Shown: positions 23,560 to 38,672 of the stretch, piece after piece | How the letters are laid out: every line of letters begins with the position of its first letter | How positions within the stretch are numbered: the first letter of the stretch is position 1 | NCBI GenBank assembly: GCA_964019155.1 | Contig: OZ025240.1 | Span: 33,928,507 to 33,992,506 of the forward strand | From: Osedax fenrisi | Taxonomy: Eukaryota; Annelida; Polychaeta; Sabellida; Siboglinidae | Reading direction: 5' to 3' | DNA length: 64,000 nt | Translations under genes and position numbers: made by a program | The notes under the pieces: model-generated | Told to the model about the DNA's origin: nothing | Databases searched by the model: none | The model's input: only the letters and a program-made list of their open reading frames with translations

Positions 23560-24672
23560 CTTACCCTACCGGGACGAGCTTGCTCGACATTCGTTGACAC
23601 GTTCCTTCAATACATCCCTGTCATCCATAAAGTTGGTAAATTTTCCATAGTTTACTTAGTATAGTCTATGAATGGATCTATGAATGTATTAACATGGCAA
23701 TCACGGGAGCATTGACCATGGGTGAGTCAACCATAGTATCATATCACTAATTAGATATATTTACATCTTCAGCAGTATCATGACGAATCGCATTCTTCGT
23801 TAACGAATTGAACTTGTGATTCTTGGAATGTTGTTATAAAGTTCTTCGTTTGTCATATACTTTCTCCGAGACAATTGTAAGTTTAGTTCTTAGGTTCAGC
23901 GTGGCCCGTAGCTTGCGTGTGTAGTCACTATAGATATTCTTCTCCAATGTTGATGTCAATTCCCAGTTAATTGATCCATATACTAAAAGACTCGACTGTT
24001 GCTCTGAAGAAGTTTCTCTTCACGTTTTTGAGAATATATATGTCCATATATGAGTCATCTGTTTTAATGAAGACCAATTGGTCTTCCTTCGTCTTCCAAG
24101 GTTAACCTTTTCTAATTAAGACGTTTATATCGTGTTCTGTAGATGCGATATAGATGAAAATGTATTTTTAATCTTTAACTTACTTGATCATTTCACCGTT
24201 CTGGCTACACATTACACACATACAGGGGCGTAGCATGCCTCACAAGCGCCCGGGGCTGTTAGAATGTTGGCGCCCCTTAGTATTTAGTGTGACACATAGT
24301 ATAGTATGATTTGGATTAAATAACATATACTCAGTATTTCCACATAAATGTGGAGTCCAATTTATTTAACGGACTTTTCTATAATATGTAATATAATATT
24401 TGCTTCTCTTAGGCTACATGTAGTGATATCAATATCACCTGCGTACTCAGCGTCTATTATATCGACTGCAGGGTATCGTGTGTTCTTTCTTTCAGTAATT
24501 GTTAAGCTTAATTATGAATTACAATCAGTAGGTTATCTCAGTACGTAATCAAGGTAGATAAACAAAATGGCGCTATAGTTTCTCATTGCAGAACGTCGGT
24601 TGTATTCTCAAACAAAGAAGTATCTCCATCAGGTGATCTTACTATAGAACATGTGTTAACAATTGATATATC

Positions 24673-24733
<61 letters not shown>

Positions 24734-25330
24734 CATTATCGATTTAATAATTTATTTTGGTATTCCGTAGGCGAGATGTATGTCTCTCGTTTTATTTCTT
24801 TCGATTGAATCAAACGTCGTCTATATTTTTCTGGGTGTATTAATATTGTTATTTTTCATCAGAAATATCAAGATATTATTGTGCCTCTTGAATGTTCTGA
24901 TACTTTCTATTGTTGGATGTGAATCTCTTTGTTGTGCTGTGCCTTGTATTAATTCGCTTGTTGCATATATCTATAGTTTCACATGGTATTATTTTCTTTA
25001 GCTTTGGTTTAGGTGTATTATATATTTAGCTATTTTCTTTCATGCAGTTTCGAAATGTATGTACGACGTATCTACAGTTGGTGTAGATGAAATATAATGA
25101 AATACTTTTAACCTGTTGTTTTTATATTTTCTACAGTTCTTTGCACTATTCTTCCACTTTTTTTTATAATTATAACATAGTCTATATGTTAAATACTATA
25201 GTTTTGTGTTTTATATTTCTATGTCTGACATTGTCTTTTCTGAAAATGTGTATTTATTATACAAGTTTATTCCCAAGAAGAATATATCACTTAATATTTT
25301 CTCCGTTTCTATTACCTTTTTTGATATAGT
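23560..25330 (-). pseudogene. Decayed non-LTR retrotransposon (same family as 432-778)
   Basis: Read on the minus strand from about 25330 down. RT pieces: TFDSIERNKTRDIHLAYGIP (24760-24820), RSPDGDTSLFENTTDVLQ (24590-24640), RYPAVDIIDAEYAGDIDI (about 24430-24475), where the catalytic YADD has become YAGD, then LREANIILHIIEKSVK. Further on come YMDIYILKNVKRNFFRATVE, NWELTSTLEKNIYSDYTRKL and RATLNLRTKL (23880-24060), and finally KERVNECRASSS (about 23575-23610). Stops and frameshifts are numerous, an (AT)n run at 24677-24730 interrupts the RT, and the segment between VYDKRRTL and the C-terminus is deleted. Plus-strand hydrophobic frames at 24780-25001 and 25087-25329 are antisense shadows. Part of the 5' side (25030-25330) is only weakly recognisable. 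Confidence 0.7.
24224..24292. repeat. Possible transposon end (caggggcgtagc) within the LINE relic
   Basis: The sequence caggggcgtagcatgcctca followed by gcgcccggggc and ggcgcccctta is GC-rich against its surroundings and has mirrored ggggcg / cgcccc words. It may be a remnant of a small hAT-type element inserted in the LINE. No target duplication was seen, so this is tentative. Confidence 0.3.
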
Positions 25331-25399
25331 TTAAAAAATGTTGTAATCTATAGAATACATTTCACTCCAATTATCAAGACATAATGTTTCGGTAGTAGT

Positions 25400-26960
25400 C
25401 TAATAATTAATAGAGCTATACATAGTATATTTCGGTATACCGAAATGAAATAAACGTATATATAAGTTTATTTCATTTGTCGGGATGTAACAGGATACCA
25501 TTATCGTTTAAGGGTTTCCTTGAAAGCTTGTTACAGTGATAAGCGGATATATCATCTATAGATTTAAGCTATATACGCTAGATATGCTATATCCTACGCT
25601 AGATATTGTGTTATGAATCATCACTGATGATTAATTATCATTTCTATTCCTCCATTTGAAGCGTTTATAGAGTTTCTCCATGCAGAATATCTCAACTGTA
25701 TCCAGTTTCCAAATGTCCTCTTATAGATTTATCATCATGAATATATCTGTGTTCTTGGAGACATATTATGCCTTATATATAACAATATCTTTTATTTTTA
25801 TTATATTATCTAGATAATTTATTTTTGATTTCAAATGTGTTTATTGTTACCTACATATTTATTAAATTCTGAAAATGATTTTCGAAAAATGTACGTAAAT
25901 AGTTGACATTTATTTGCGAAATGTGGAAATAGAAAATTTTTCAAAAATCATTTGCAAATTATTTTCAAATATTGAAAATTATTTGAAAATTATTATCAAA
26001 TTTGGTTTACTGTAAACCTTAAAAAATTGTAATCATGATTCAAATTATAAGTATAAAGTAAACGATAGAAATCGTAGCTTTCAGATAACTTGGTTGAAGT
26101 TACACTCATGGTTAATGTATAGCCTAATACTGGATGTTGGCTATATACTATAGCCAATATGTATAGCCTATATATGTATATCATTTGTATATAACCATAA
26201 TCAAGTGGATATGTTAGTGACATCACTGCTGAATACATTTATAAATGCAATATCAGATCTTCAAGAACACTCACTAACTAAATATCATACAAATTCACTA
26301 GTTAATAATAAACAATGTATGTGCACCTATAGCAGTAGTGTAGACAGAAACAACATGTGCAGTGTTACATAATGCGATGCGGGAGTGTATTGAATATAAC
26401 ATATTACGACTACAATAAATTGAGAACATAAGTTATTGTTGTGGTAAACTATAGTTTACCGTATACGGTTCACGTAATGTTCAATCTAATTTGATAATTA
26501 TTATAAAATCAATAACTCACACTATATATAGGTTATGTTTATAAAGGTTATGCTACCTATATGTTCTAAAGTGGGACTCATAGATATATTGATTTAATGT
26601 AATATACGTAGGTACCTATACGTAGGATATTTAGGTATAATGTACATGTAGATGACCTGAGTATTACGTAATGAAAATCTATATATCTACATAGAAACTG
26701 TAGGCATAATATGCATGATTGGTTGATTGCCTAAGCCTAGCCATGTATATATATATATATAATAAATAATAATAATATATAGTTTATTAGGTAAATAACA
26801 AAATAAATAAACAAAAATATGGAAGAAAAAATAAATATGAATTTATACCCAATTCGACATGGTACAAAAATTAACATTGTGTTTACATTTAAAAACAAAA
26901 CGCATTGGTTTATGCATTCCGAACATACAATATAGGAATATTATATGCGAATATGCGCAT
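25400..26960. other. AT-rich intergenic region before the minisatellite
   Basis: No gene is supported. A palindrome atttcggtataccgaaat sits at 25429-25446, inside a larger imperfect inverted repeat with tttatttca / tgaaataaa. The 25996-26238 (-) frame has no recognisable features. Confidence 0.5.
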
Positions 26961-26966
26961 ATTATA

Positions 26967-29900
26967 TCATATTATACTTTCAGCACAACGTACTGTCACG
27001 TTCCATCATATTATACTTTCAGCAAAACGTACTATCAAGTTCCATCATATTATACTTTCAGCACAATGTACTGTCACGTTCCATCATATTATACTTTCAG
27101 CACAACGTACTGTAATGTTCCATAATATTATAATTTCAGCACAACGTACTGTCAAGTTCCATAATATTATACTTCCAGCACAACGTACTGAAATGTTCCC
27201 TCATATTATACTTCCAGCACAACGTACTGAAATGTTCCCTTATATTATACTTTCAGCACAACGTACTGAAATGTTCCCTCATATTATACTTTCAGCACAA
27301 CGTACTATCAAGTTCCATAATATTATACTTTCAGCACAACGTAATGTAATGTTCCATCATATTATACTTTCAGCACAACGTAATGTAATGTTCCATCATA
27401 TTATACTTTCAGCAAAACGTACTGTAATGTTCCATCATATTATACTTTCAGCACAATGTACTGTCACGTTCCATCATATTATACTTTCAGCACAACGTAC
27501 TGTCAAGTTCCATCATATTATACTTTCAGCACAACGTACTATCAAGTTCCATCATATTATACTTTCAGCACAACGTACTGTCAAGTTCCATCATATTATA
27601 CTTTCAGCACAATGTACTGTCACGTTCCATCATATTATACTTTCAGCACAACGTACTGTAATGTTCCATAATATTATAATTTCAGCACAACGTACTGTCA
27701 AGTTCCATAATATTATACTTCCAGCACAACGTACTGAAATGTTCCCTCATATTATACTTTCAGCAAAACGTATTGTAATGTTCCATCATATTATACTTTC
27801 AGCACAATGTACTGTCACGTTCCATCATATTATACTTTCAGCACAACGTACTGTAATGTTCCATCATATTATACTTTCAGCACAACGTACTGTAATGTTC
27901 CATCATATTATACTTACAGCACAACGTACTGTAATGTTCCATCATATTATACTTTCAGCACAACGTACTATCAAGTTCCATAATATTATACTTTCAGCAC
28001 AACGTAATGTAATGTTCCATCATATTATACTTTCAGCAAAACGTACTGTAATGTTCCATCATATTATACTTTCAGCACAATGTACTGTCACGTTCCATCA
28101 TATTATACTTTCAGCACAACGTACTGTCAAGTTCCATCATATTATACTTTCAGCACAACGTACTGTAATGTTCCATCATATTATACTTTCAGCACAACGT
28201 ACTGTAATGTTCCATCATATTATACTTTCAGCACAACGTACTGTCAAGTTCCATCATATTATACTTTCAGCACAACGTACTATCAAGTTCCATAATATTA
28301 TACTTTCAGCACAACGTACTGTCACGTTCCATCATATTATACTTTCAGCACAACGTACTGTAATGTTCCATCATATTATACTTTCAGCACAACGTACTGT
28401 CAAGTTCCATCATATTATACTTTCAGCACAACGTACTGTAATGTTCCATCATATTATACTTTCAGCACAACGTACTGTCACGTTCCATCATATTATACTT
28501 TCAGCACAACGTACTGTCAAGTTCCATCATATTATACTTTCAGCACAACGTACTGAAATGTTCCCTCATATTATACTTTCAGCAAAACGTATTGTAATGT
28601 TCCATCATATTATACTTTCAGCACAATGTACTGTCACGTTCCATCATATTATACTTTCAGCACAACGTACTGTAATGTTCCATCATATTATACTTTCAGC
28701 ACAACGTACTGTAATGTTCCATCATATTATACTTACAGCACAACGTACTGTAATGTTACATCATATTATACTTTCAGCACAACGTACTATCAAGTTCCAT
28801 AATATTATACTTTCAGCACAACGTAATGTAATGTTCCATCATATAATACTTTCAGCACAACGTACTATCAAGTTCCATAATATTATACTTTCAGCACAAT
28901 GTACTGTAATGTCCCATCATATTATACTTTCAGCACAACGTACTCTAATGTTACATCATATTATACTTTCAGCACAACGTACTGTAATGTTCCATCATAT
29001 TATACTTTCAGCACAACGTACTGTAATGTTCCATCATATTATACTTTCAGCACAATGTACTGTCAAGTTCCATAATATTATACTTTCAGCACAATGTACT
29101 GTCACGTTCCATCATATTATACTTTCAGCACAACGTACTGTAATGTTCCATCATATTATACTTTCAGCACAACGTACTGTAATGTTCCATCATATTATAC
29201 TTACAGCACAACGTACTGTAATGTTCCATCATATTATACTTTCAGCACAACGTACTATCAAGTTCCATAATATTATACTTTCAGCACAACGTACTGTCAA
29301 GTTCCATCATATTATACTTTCAGCACAACGTACTGTAATGTTCCATCATATTATACTTTCAGCACAACGTACTGTCACGTTCCATCATATTATACTTTCA
29401 GCACAACGTACTGTCAAGTTCCATCATATTATACTTTCAGCACAACGTACTGAAATGTTCCCTCATATTATACTTTCAGCAAAACGTATTGTAATGTTCC
29501 ATCATATTATACTTTCAGCACAATGTACTGTCACGTTCCATCATATTATACTTTCAGCACAACGTACTGTAATGTTCCATCATATTATACTTTCAGCACA
29601 ACGTACTGTAATGTTCCATCATATTATACTTACAGCACAACGTACTGTAATGTTACATCATATTATACTTTCAGCACAACGTACTATCAAGTTCCATAAT
29701 ATTATACTTTCAGCACAACGTAATGTAATGTTCCATCATATAATACTTTCAGCACAACGTACTATCAAGTTCCATAATATTATACTTTCAGCACAATGTA
29801 CTGTAATGTCCCATCATATTATACTTTCAGCACAACGTACTCTAATGTTACATCATATTATACTTTCAGCACAACGTACTGTAATGTTCCATCATATTAT

Positions 29901-32900
29901 ACTTTCAGCACAACGTACTGTAATGTTCCATCATATTATACTTTCAGCACAATGTACTGTCAAGTTCCATAATATTATACTTTCAGCACAATGTACTGTC
30001 ACGTTCCATCATATTATACTTTCAGCACAACGTACTGTCAAGTTCCATCATATTATACTTTCAGCACAACGTATTGTCAAGTTCCATCATATTATACTTT
30101 CAGCACAACGTACTATCAAGATCCATCATATTATACTTTCAGCACAATGTACTGTAATGTCCCATCATATTATACTTTCAGCACAACGTACTCTAATGTT
30201 ACATCATATTATACTTTCAGCACAACGTACTGTAATGTTCCATCATATTATACTTTCAGCACAACGTACTGTAATGTTCCATCATATTATACTTTCAGCA
30301 CAATGTACTGTCAAGTTCCATAATATTATACTTTCAGCACAATGTACTGTCACGTTCCATCATATTATACTTTCAGCACAACGTACTGTCACGTTCCATC
30401 ATATTATACTTTCAGCACAACGTACTGTCAAGTTCCATCAAATTATACTTTCAGCACAACGTACTGAAATGTTCCCTCATATTATACTTTCAGCAAAACG
30501 TATTGTAATGTTCCATCATATTATACTTTCAGCACAATGTACTGTCACGTTCCATCATATTATACTTTCAGCACAACGTACTGTAATGTTCCATCATATT
30601 ATACTTTCAGCACAACGTACTGTAATGTTCCATCATATTATACTTACAGCACAACGTACTGTAATGTTACATCATATTATACTTTCAGCACAACGTACTA
30701 TCAAGTTCCATAATATTATACTTTCAGCACAACGTAATGTAATGTTCCATCATATAATACTTTCAGCACAACGTACTATCAAGTTCCATAATATTATACT
30801 TTCAGCACAATGTACTGTAATGTCCCATCATATTATACTTTCAGCACAACGTACTCTAATGTTACATCATATTATACTTTCAGCACAACGTACTGTAATG
30901 TTCCATCATATTATACTTTCAGCACAACGTACTGTAATGTTCCATCATATTATACTTTCAGCACAATGTACTGTCAAGTTCCATAATATTATACTTTCAG
31001 CACAATGTACTGTCACGTTCCATCATATTATACTTTCAGCACAACGTACTGTCAAGTTCCATCATATTATACTTTCAGCACAACGTATTGTCAAGTTCCA
31101 TCATATTATACTTTCAGCACAACGTACTATCAAGATCCATCATATTATACTTTCAGCACAACGTACTGTAATATTCCATCATATTATACTTTCAGCACAA
31201 CGTACTATCAAGTTCCATAATATTATACTTTCAGCAAAACGTACTATCAAGTTCCATCATATTATACTTTCAGCACAACGTACTATCAAGTTCCATCATA
31301 TTATACTTTCAGCACAATGTACTGTCAAGTTCCATAATATTATACTTTCAGCACAATGTACTGTCACGTTCCATCATATTATACTTTCAGCACAACGTAC
31401 TGTCAAGTTCCATCATATTATACTTTCAGCACAACGTATTGTCAAGTTCCATCATATTATACTTTCAGCACAACATACTATCAAGATCCATCATATTATA
31501 CTTTCAGCACAACGTACTGTAATATTCCATCATATTATACTTTCAGCACAACGTACTGTCAAGATCCATCATATTATACTTTCAGCACAACGTACTGTAA
31601 TGTTCCATAATATTATACTTTCAGCACAACGTACTGTAATGTTCCATCATATTATACTTTCAGCACAACGTACTGTAATATTCCATAATATTATACTTAC
31701 AGCACAACGTACTGTAATGTTCCATCATATTATACTTTCAGCACAACGTAATGTAATGTTCCATCATATTATACTTTCAGCACAACGTACTGTCAAGTTC
31801 CATCATATTATACTTTCAGCACAAGTACTATCAAGTTCCATCATATTATACTTTCAGCACAATGTACTGTCAAGTTCCATAATATTATACTTTCAGCACA
31901 ACGTACTGTAATGTTCCATCATATTATACTTTCAGCACAACGTACTGTCAAGTTCCATCATATTATACTTTCAGCACAACGTACTATCAAGTTCCATCAT
32001 ATTATACTTTCAGCACAACGTACTGTCAAGTTCCATCATATTATACTTTCAGCACAACGTACTGTCAAGTTCCATCATATTATACTTTCAGCACAACGTA
32101 CTATCAAGATCCATCATATTATACTTTCAGCACAACGTACTGTAATATTCCATCATATTATACTTTCAGCACAATGTACTGTCACGTTCCATCATATTAT
32201 ACTTTCAGCACAATGTACTGTCAAGTTCCATCATATTATACTTTCAGCACAACGTACTATCAAGTTCCATCATATTATACTTTCAGCACAACGTACTGTC
32301 AAGTTCCATCATATTATACTTTCAGCACAACGTATTGTCAAGTTCCATCATATTATACTTTCAGCACAACGTACTATCAAGATCCATCATATTATACTTT
32401 CAGCACAACGTACTGTAATATTCCATCATATTATACTTTCAGCACAACGTACTGTCAAGTTCCATCATATTATACTTTCAGCACAACGTACTATCAAGTT
32501 CCATCATATTATACTTTCAGCACAATGTACTGTCAAGTTCCATAATATTATACTTTCAGCACAACGTACTGTAATGTTCCATCATATTATACTTTCAGCA
32601 CAACGTACTGTCAAGTTCCATCATATTATACTTTCAGCACAACGTACTATCAAGTTCCATCATATTATACTTTCAGCACAACGTACTGTCAAGTTCCATC
32701 ATATTATACTTTCAGCACAACGTACTATCAAGTTCCATCATATTATACTTTCAGCACAACGTACTATCAAGTTCCATCATATTATACTTTCAGCACAATG
32801 TACTGTCAAGTTCCATAATATTATACTTTCAGCACAACGTACTGTAATGTTCCATAATATTATACTTACAGCACAACATACTGTCAAGTTCCATCATATT

Positions 32901-35097
32901 ATACTTTCAGCACAACGTACTATCAAGTTCCATCATATTATACTTTCAGCACAATGTACTGTCAAGGTCCATAATATTATACTTTCAGCACAACGTACTG
33001 TAATGTTCCATAATATTATACTTACAGCACAACATACTCTAATGTTACATCATATTATACTTTCAGCACAACGTACTGTAATGTCCCATCATATTATACT
33101 TTCAGCACAACGTACTGTAATGTTCAATCATATTATACTTTCAGCACAATGTACTGTAATGTCCCATCATATTATACTTTCAGCACAACGTACTGTAATG
33201 TTCCATCATATTATAATTTCAGCACAACGTACTGTCAAGTTCCATCATATTATACTTTCAGCACAACGTACTGTAATGTTCCATTATATTATATTTTCAG
33301 CACAATCTAGTGTCAAGTTCCATCATATTATACTTTCAGCACAATGTACTGTCACGTTCCATAATATTATACTTTCAGCACAACGTACTCTAATGTTACA
33401 TCATATTATACTTTCAGCACAACGTACTGTCACGTTCCATAATATTATACTTTCAGCACAACGTACTCTAATGTTACATCATATTATACTTTCAGCACAA
33501 CATACTGTAATGTTCCATCATATTATACTTTCAGCACAACGTACTGTAATGTTCCATTATATTATACTTTCAGCACAACGTACTGTCAAGTTCCATTATA
33601 TTATACTTTCAGCACAATGTACTGTCAAGTTCCATAATATTATACTTTCAGCACAACATACTCTAATGTTACATCATATTATACTTTCAGCACAACATAC
33701 TGTAATGTTCCATCATATTATACTTTCAGCACAACGTACTGTAAAGTTCCATCATATTATACTTTCAGCACAACGTACTGTAATGTTCCATCATATTATA
33801 CTTTCAGAACAACGTACTGTAATGTTCCATCATATTATACTTTCAGCACAACGTACTGTCAAGTTCCATCATATTATACTTTCAGCACAACGTAATGTAA
33901 TGTTCCATCATATTATACTTTCAGCACAACGTACTGTCAAGTTCCATCATATTATACTTTCAGCACAACGTACTGTAATGTTCCATCATATTATAATTTC
34001 AGCACAACGTACTATCAAGTTCCATCATATTATACTTTCAGCACAATGTACTGTCAAGTTCCATAATATTATACTTTCAGCACAACGTACTGTAATGTCC
34101 CATCATATTATACTTTCAGCACAACGTACTGTAATGTTCAATCATATTATACTTTCAGCACAATGTACTGTAATGTCCCATCATATTATACTTTCAGCAC
34201 AACGTACTCTAATGTTACATCATATTATACTTTCAGCACAACATACTGTAATGTTCCATCATATTATACTTTCAGCACAACGTACTGTAATGTTCCATTA
34301 TATTATACTTTCAGCACAACGTACTGTCAAGTTCCATTATATTATACTTTCAGCACAATGTACTGTCAAGTTCCATAATATTATACTTTCAGCACAACAT
34401 ACTCTAATGTTACATCATATTATACTTTCAGCAAAATATACTGTAATGTTCCATCATATTATACTTTCAGCACAACGTACTGTAAAGTTCCATCATATTA
34501 TACTTTCAGCACAACGTACTGTAATGTTCCATCATATTATACTTTCAGAACAACGTACTGTAATGTTCCATCATATTATACTTTCAGCACAACGTACTGT
34601 CAAGTTCCATCATATTATACTTTCAGCACAACGTACTGTCAAGTTCCATTATATTATACTTTCAGCACAACGTACTGTCACGTTCCATCATATTATACTT
34701 TCAGCACAACGTAATGTAATGTTCCATCATATTATACTTTCAGCACAACGTACTGTCAAGTTCCATCATATTATACTTTCAGCACAACGTACTGTAATGT
34801 TCCATCATATTATACTTTCAGCACAACGTACTGTCAAGTTCCATCATATCGTACTGTCACCTTCCAGCACAACATACTGTAATGTTCCATCATATTATAC
34901 TTTCAGCACAATTTACTATCAAGTTCCATCATATTATAATTTCAGCATAACGTACTGTAATGTTCCATCATATTATACTTTCAGCCCAACGTACTATAAT
35001 GTTCCATAATATTATACTTTCAGCACAACGTACTGTCAAGTTCCATAATATTATAATTTCAGCACAACGTACTGTAATGTTCCATCATATTATACTT
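26967..35097 (+). repeat. 39-bp minisatellite array, about 208 copies
   Basis: The unit is catcatattatactttcagc plus acaacgtact plus a variable gtcaagttc / gtaatgttc / atcaagttc / gtcacgttc. Period is 39 bp throughout. Higher-order structure is visible: a block starting with the rare unit containing gaaatgttccctcat recurs at 28555, 29452 and 30466, offsets of 897 (23 units) and 1014 (26 units). Because 39 is divisible by three, one plus frame stays open: 26905-31911 (1,668 codons), then a 1-bp deletion in the unit near 31826, then 31911-35009 (1,032 codons), repeating HHIILSAQRTVKF with variants. The other two plus frames are closed by common unit variants. I treat it as non-coding satellite DNA because it has no non-repeat coding context, but translation cannot be excluded. 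Identity decays at the right end (34836-34870). Confidence 0.97.
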
Positions 35098-35454
35098 GAC
35101 TAGATTCCGGTTCGGTTCGGTTTTTAAAATTAATTATCGGTTCTCCATTATTAAATTTTGTTTGTAAATATATTTTCGTATTTTGGATCCATAGTATTAT
35201 AGTTTAGCAAAATAAAGTACAAATATATAAGCAATACCATCTAGATAACATACAAATGTATGTTTGGATCAATTATAATTAATTATCTATTAAATAATAT
35301 TTGCTAATGCAATAGCCAATAGGATTACAGTATTTATAATCTGACCTATATTTAAATTTTAAAAGTTGTTATTGTTTTAATAATTGAGTATTAATAATTT
35401 ACTAATAATAACGGATATATTAAGTGATTTATATGATTAAACTATAGTTTACTA
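35098..35454. other. Unique AT-rich spacer between two repeat arrays
   Basis: Starts with gattccggttcggttcggtt and continues as featureless AT-rich sequence. No gene seen. Confidence 0.5.
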
Positions 35455-36547
<1,093 letters not shown>

Positions 36548-38672
36548 AACCTATTTTCTACGACAATTGTATGCATATATTTCTCAAGTTAACAACCTTT
36601 ATATATATATTATTATTTATCGGTATATTAATTATTATTCTGTTAATACTATACTTTATTTTAATACACTAATGAGTTTTAATATTCATTATTATAATTG
36701 TTGTTTAAATTAAAATATTTCTTATCTATTTATTATTATTTTCATCGCCATGGTAATTAATACAAATTTAAAATTAAATATTAACTGCAATAAATTTGGA
36801 ATTATCATTATTGTTATTTATTATTTGATACATTATTAAACGTAAGTTTACTTTATATGCATTTATAATAGTTAAATAATGTGTATTTTATTTATTAAAA
36901 TCCCCTAATGGGTTCATGGTTATATATATTGGTCTATTCGGACCATATATTTATAGTTTAGTTAAAATACAAATATATGATAAGTTAGACTAAGTTAGTC
37001 ACTAACGATAATTTATTTCATTCAGAAATAAATTAACTTTAATTCTGAAAATGTATAAATACATATATATATATAATATACATATATATATATATATTAA
37101 TTATTATATTTATATTATATAAATTTAATATATTATATAATATATAGTAGGGGAAAGTAACCGAAAAGGACAGTGCCCGAATACGGACACTCTACGGTAT
37201 CTCAGAAACCATAAATCCTACAAAAAAATGTTTAATAAATAAAATATTCATAATAATATAAATAGTCAAAATAAGTATTTTTTTAACTTTTAATTATTCA
37301 AAATAGAGCTGATATATCAAATAAACTGAATTTGTTATTACGTTTTTAAATTTATGAAAACAAATGTCAACTTAATACCCTCTCAAGAATATACAAATGT
37401 ATCGATATTAAATATAACAATATATTATTAAAAATTAAAGCATTATAAAAATTATATATATAATTTATACATTTGTTATCAAATATTCATTAAGTTATAA
37501 GCATATATATAGAGGTTATATAAGACCCTAATACGGACACTCTAGATGTCTTAAAAAATTATATATATAATTTATACATTTGTTATCAAATATTCATTAA
37601 GTTATAAGCATATATATAGAGGTTATATAAGACCCTAATACGGACACTCTAGATGTCTTAAATACGGACACCCTATAACCAATCAGTGCGCAGCGTGTGA
37701 ACTCTTCTGATTTTCATAAAAAAATCGCTTGCGTTATAATATTAATACCACCAATAAAGCTAAATCTAAATTGTTTATTATTTAGATACTACAATTATAT
37801 TATTAATTAAAAAAATAATAAAAATAAATAAATTATTAACTAATTAAATTAGAATAAATTGTTCATAAATTTAATTATATAATGTAATTGTAATTTGTCT
37901 GATTCATCAATAATATATAATTTATCTAGGGGTATATAGGGTGTTTGTATTATAACGCAGGGTGTCCGTATTTGGACATGAGTACCGAATACGGACACCC
38001 CAGTTATCTATGGAATTAAAATATTAAATATAATTTTAAAATCACAATAATATCTATAATCATATAATATTAATATATTGTAATTTTTGAATAAAAATTA
38101 TGATTCATAAAATAGTAAGACTACTTTTCACTTATTGTTAAAGTGTCCGTATTAGGTTAATTTTTCCCCTAGTAATAATTTCTTAGGTTATTATTATAAT
38201 GAAGTAATTAATCGAGAATGAATAATTTTTATTTATTATATTTTATTTGTTAATATTTTGTTTATAACAAATTTAATTTGATATTGAGATTTTACTATTT
38301 AAAAATATTAAAATTTACTTGTATTTATAAAATATTATATTTTTACTTAATAATTTTGTTAATATTTGTTAATCTATATTTTTTTATTTATAAGAATATA
38401 ATATGACCTATAGAGAGATAATAATGACATATTGTATTTCCTCAATTAATGGGTGTATTACATAAATAAAGCAGATTTATTATGTCATGTTGTAAAGCAT
38501 GACATGTCTTAATGGAGAAGTTAATAAACAAATGTATTTATTTTTTGCGAGTACTTCCCCAATCATCATATTATAGATAAATTAGATTCTCGTGAGTAAA
38601 AAAATGTAAATATAAATAATTAAGATGTAATTATATATATATATATATTATGAACATAATATTTTTTAATGT
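36548..38672 (+). repeat. Dispersed ~1.1-kb repeat, copy A (carries a MITE insertion)
   Basis: Matches 55009-56222 over most of its length. Shared blocks include attttctacgac, cccctaatgggttcatgg, tggtctattcgga and tgtcatgttgtaaagcatga, then cttccccaatcatcatat. Copy A is interrupted by the TA-flanked element 37150-38169, which copy B lacks. No coding sequence was found in either copy, so the nature of the repeat (segmental duplication or an unrecognised transposon) is unknown. Confidence 0.8.
37150..38169. mobile_element. TA-flanked MITE, family 1 (TAGGGGAAAGTAACC)
   Basis: It begins ggggaaagtaacc and ends ttaatttttcccc, flanked by TA on both sides (37148-37149, 38170-38171), as for Tc1/mariner-type elements. 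The motif aatacggacac or its complement gtgtccgtatt occurs near both ends and at several internal positions (about 37175, 37530, 37637, 37663, 37964, 37990 and 38145). A 107-bp internal tandem duplication is visible (37447-37553 / 37554-37660). There is no transposase. The empty site at about 55728 in the paralogous repeat confirms the boundaries. Confidence 0.88.

Noticed and set aside
24780..25329. Two hydrophobic plus-strand frames resembling membrane proteins
   Set aside because: They lie antisense to a decayed LINE recognised on the minus strand; hydrophobicity follows from T-rich sequence.
26905..35009. Annotating the two giant open frames as protein-coding genes
   Set aside because: They consist entirely of a 39-bp satellite with no unique coding sequence and no recognisable splice or promoter context. 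An open frame is easily kept when the period is divisible by three. Kept as a repeat and reported as a finding instead.
26967..35097. CRISPR-like array
   Set aside because: The units are contiguous without unique spacers, and the window is eukaryotic.
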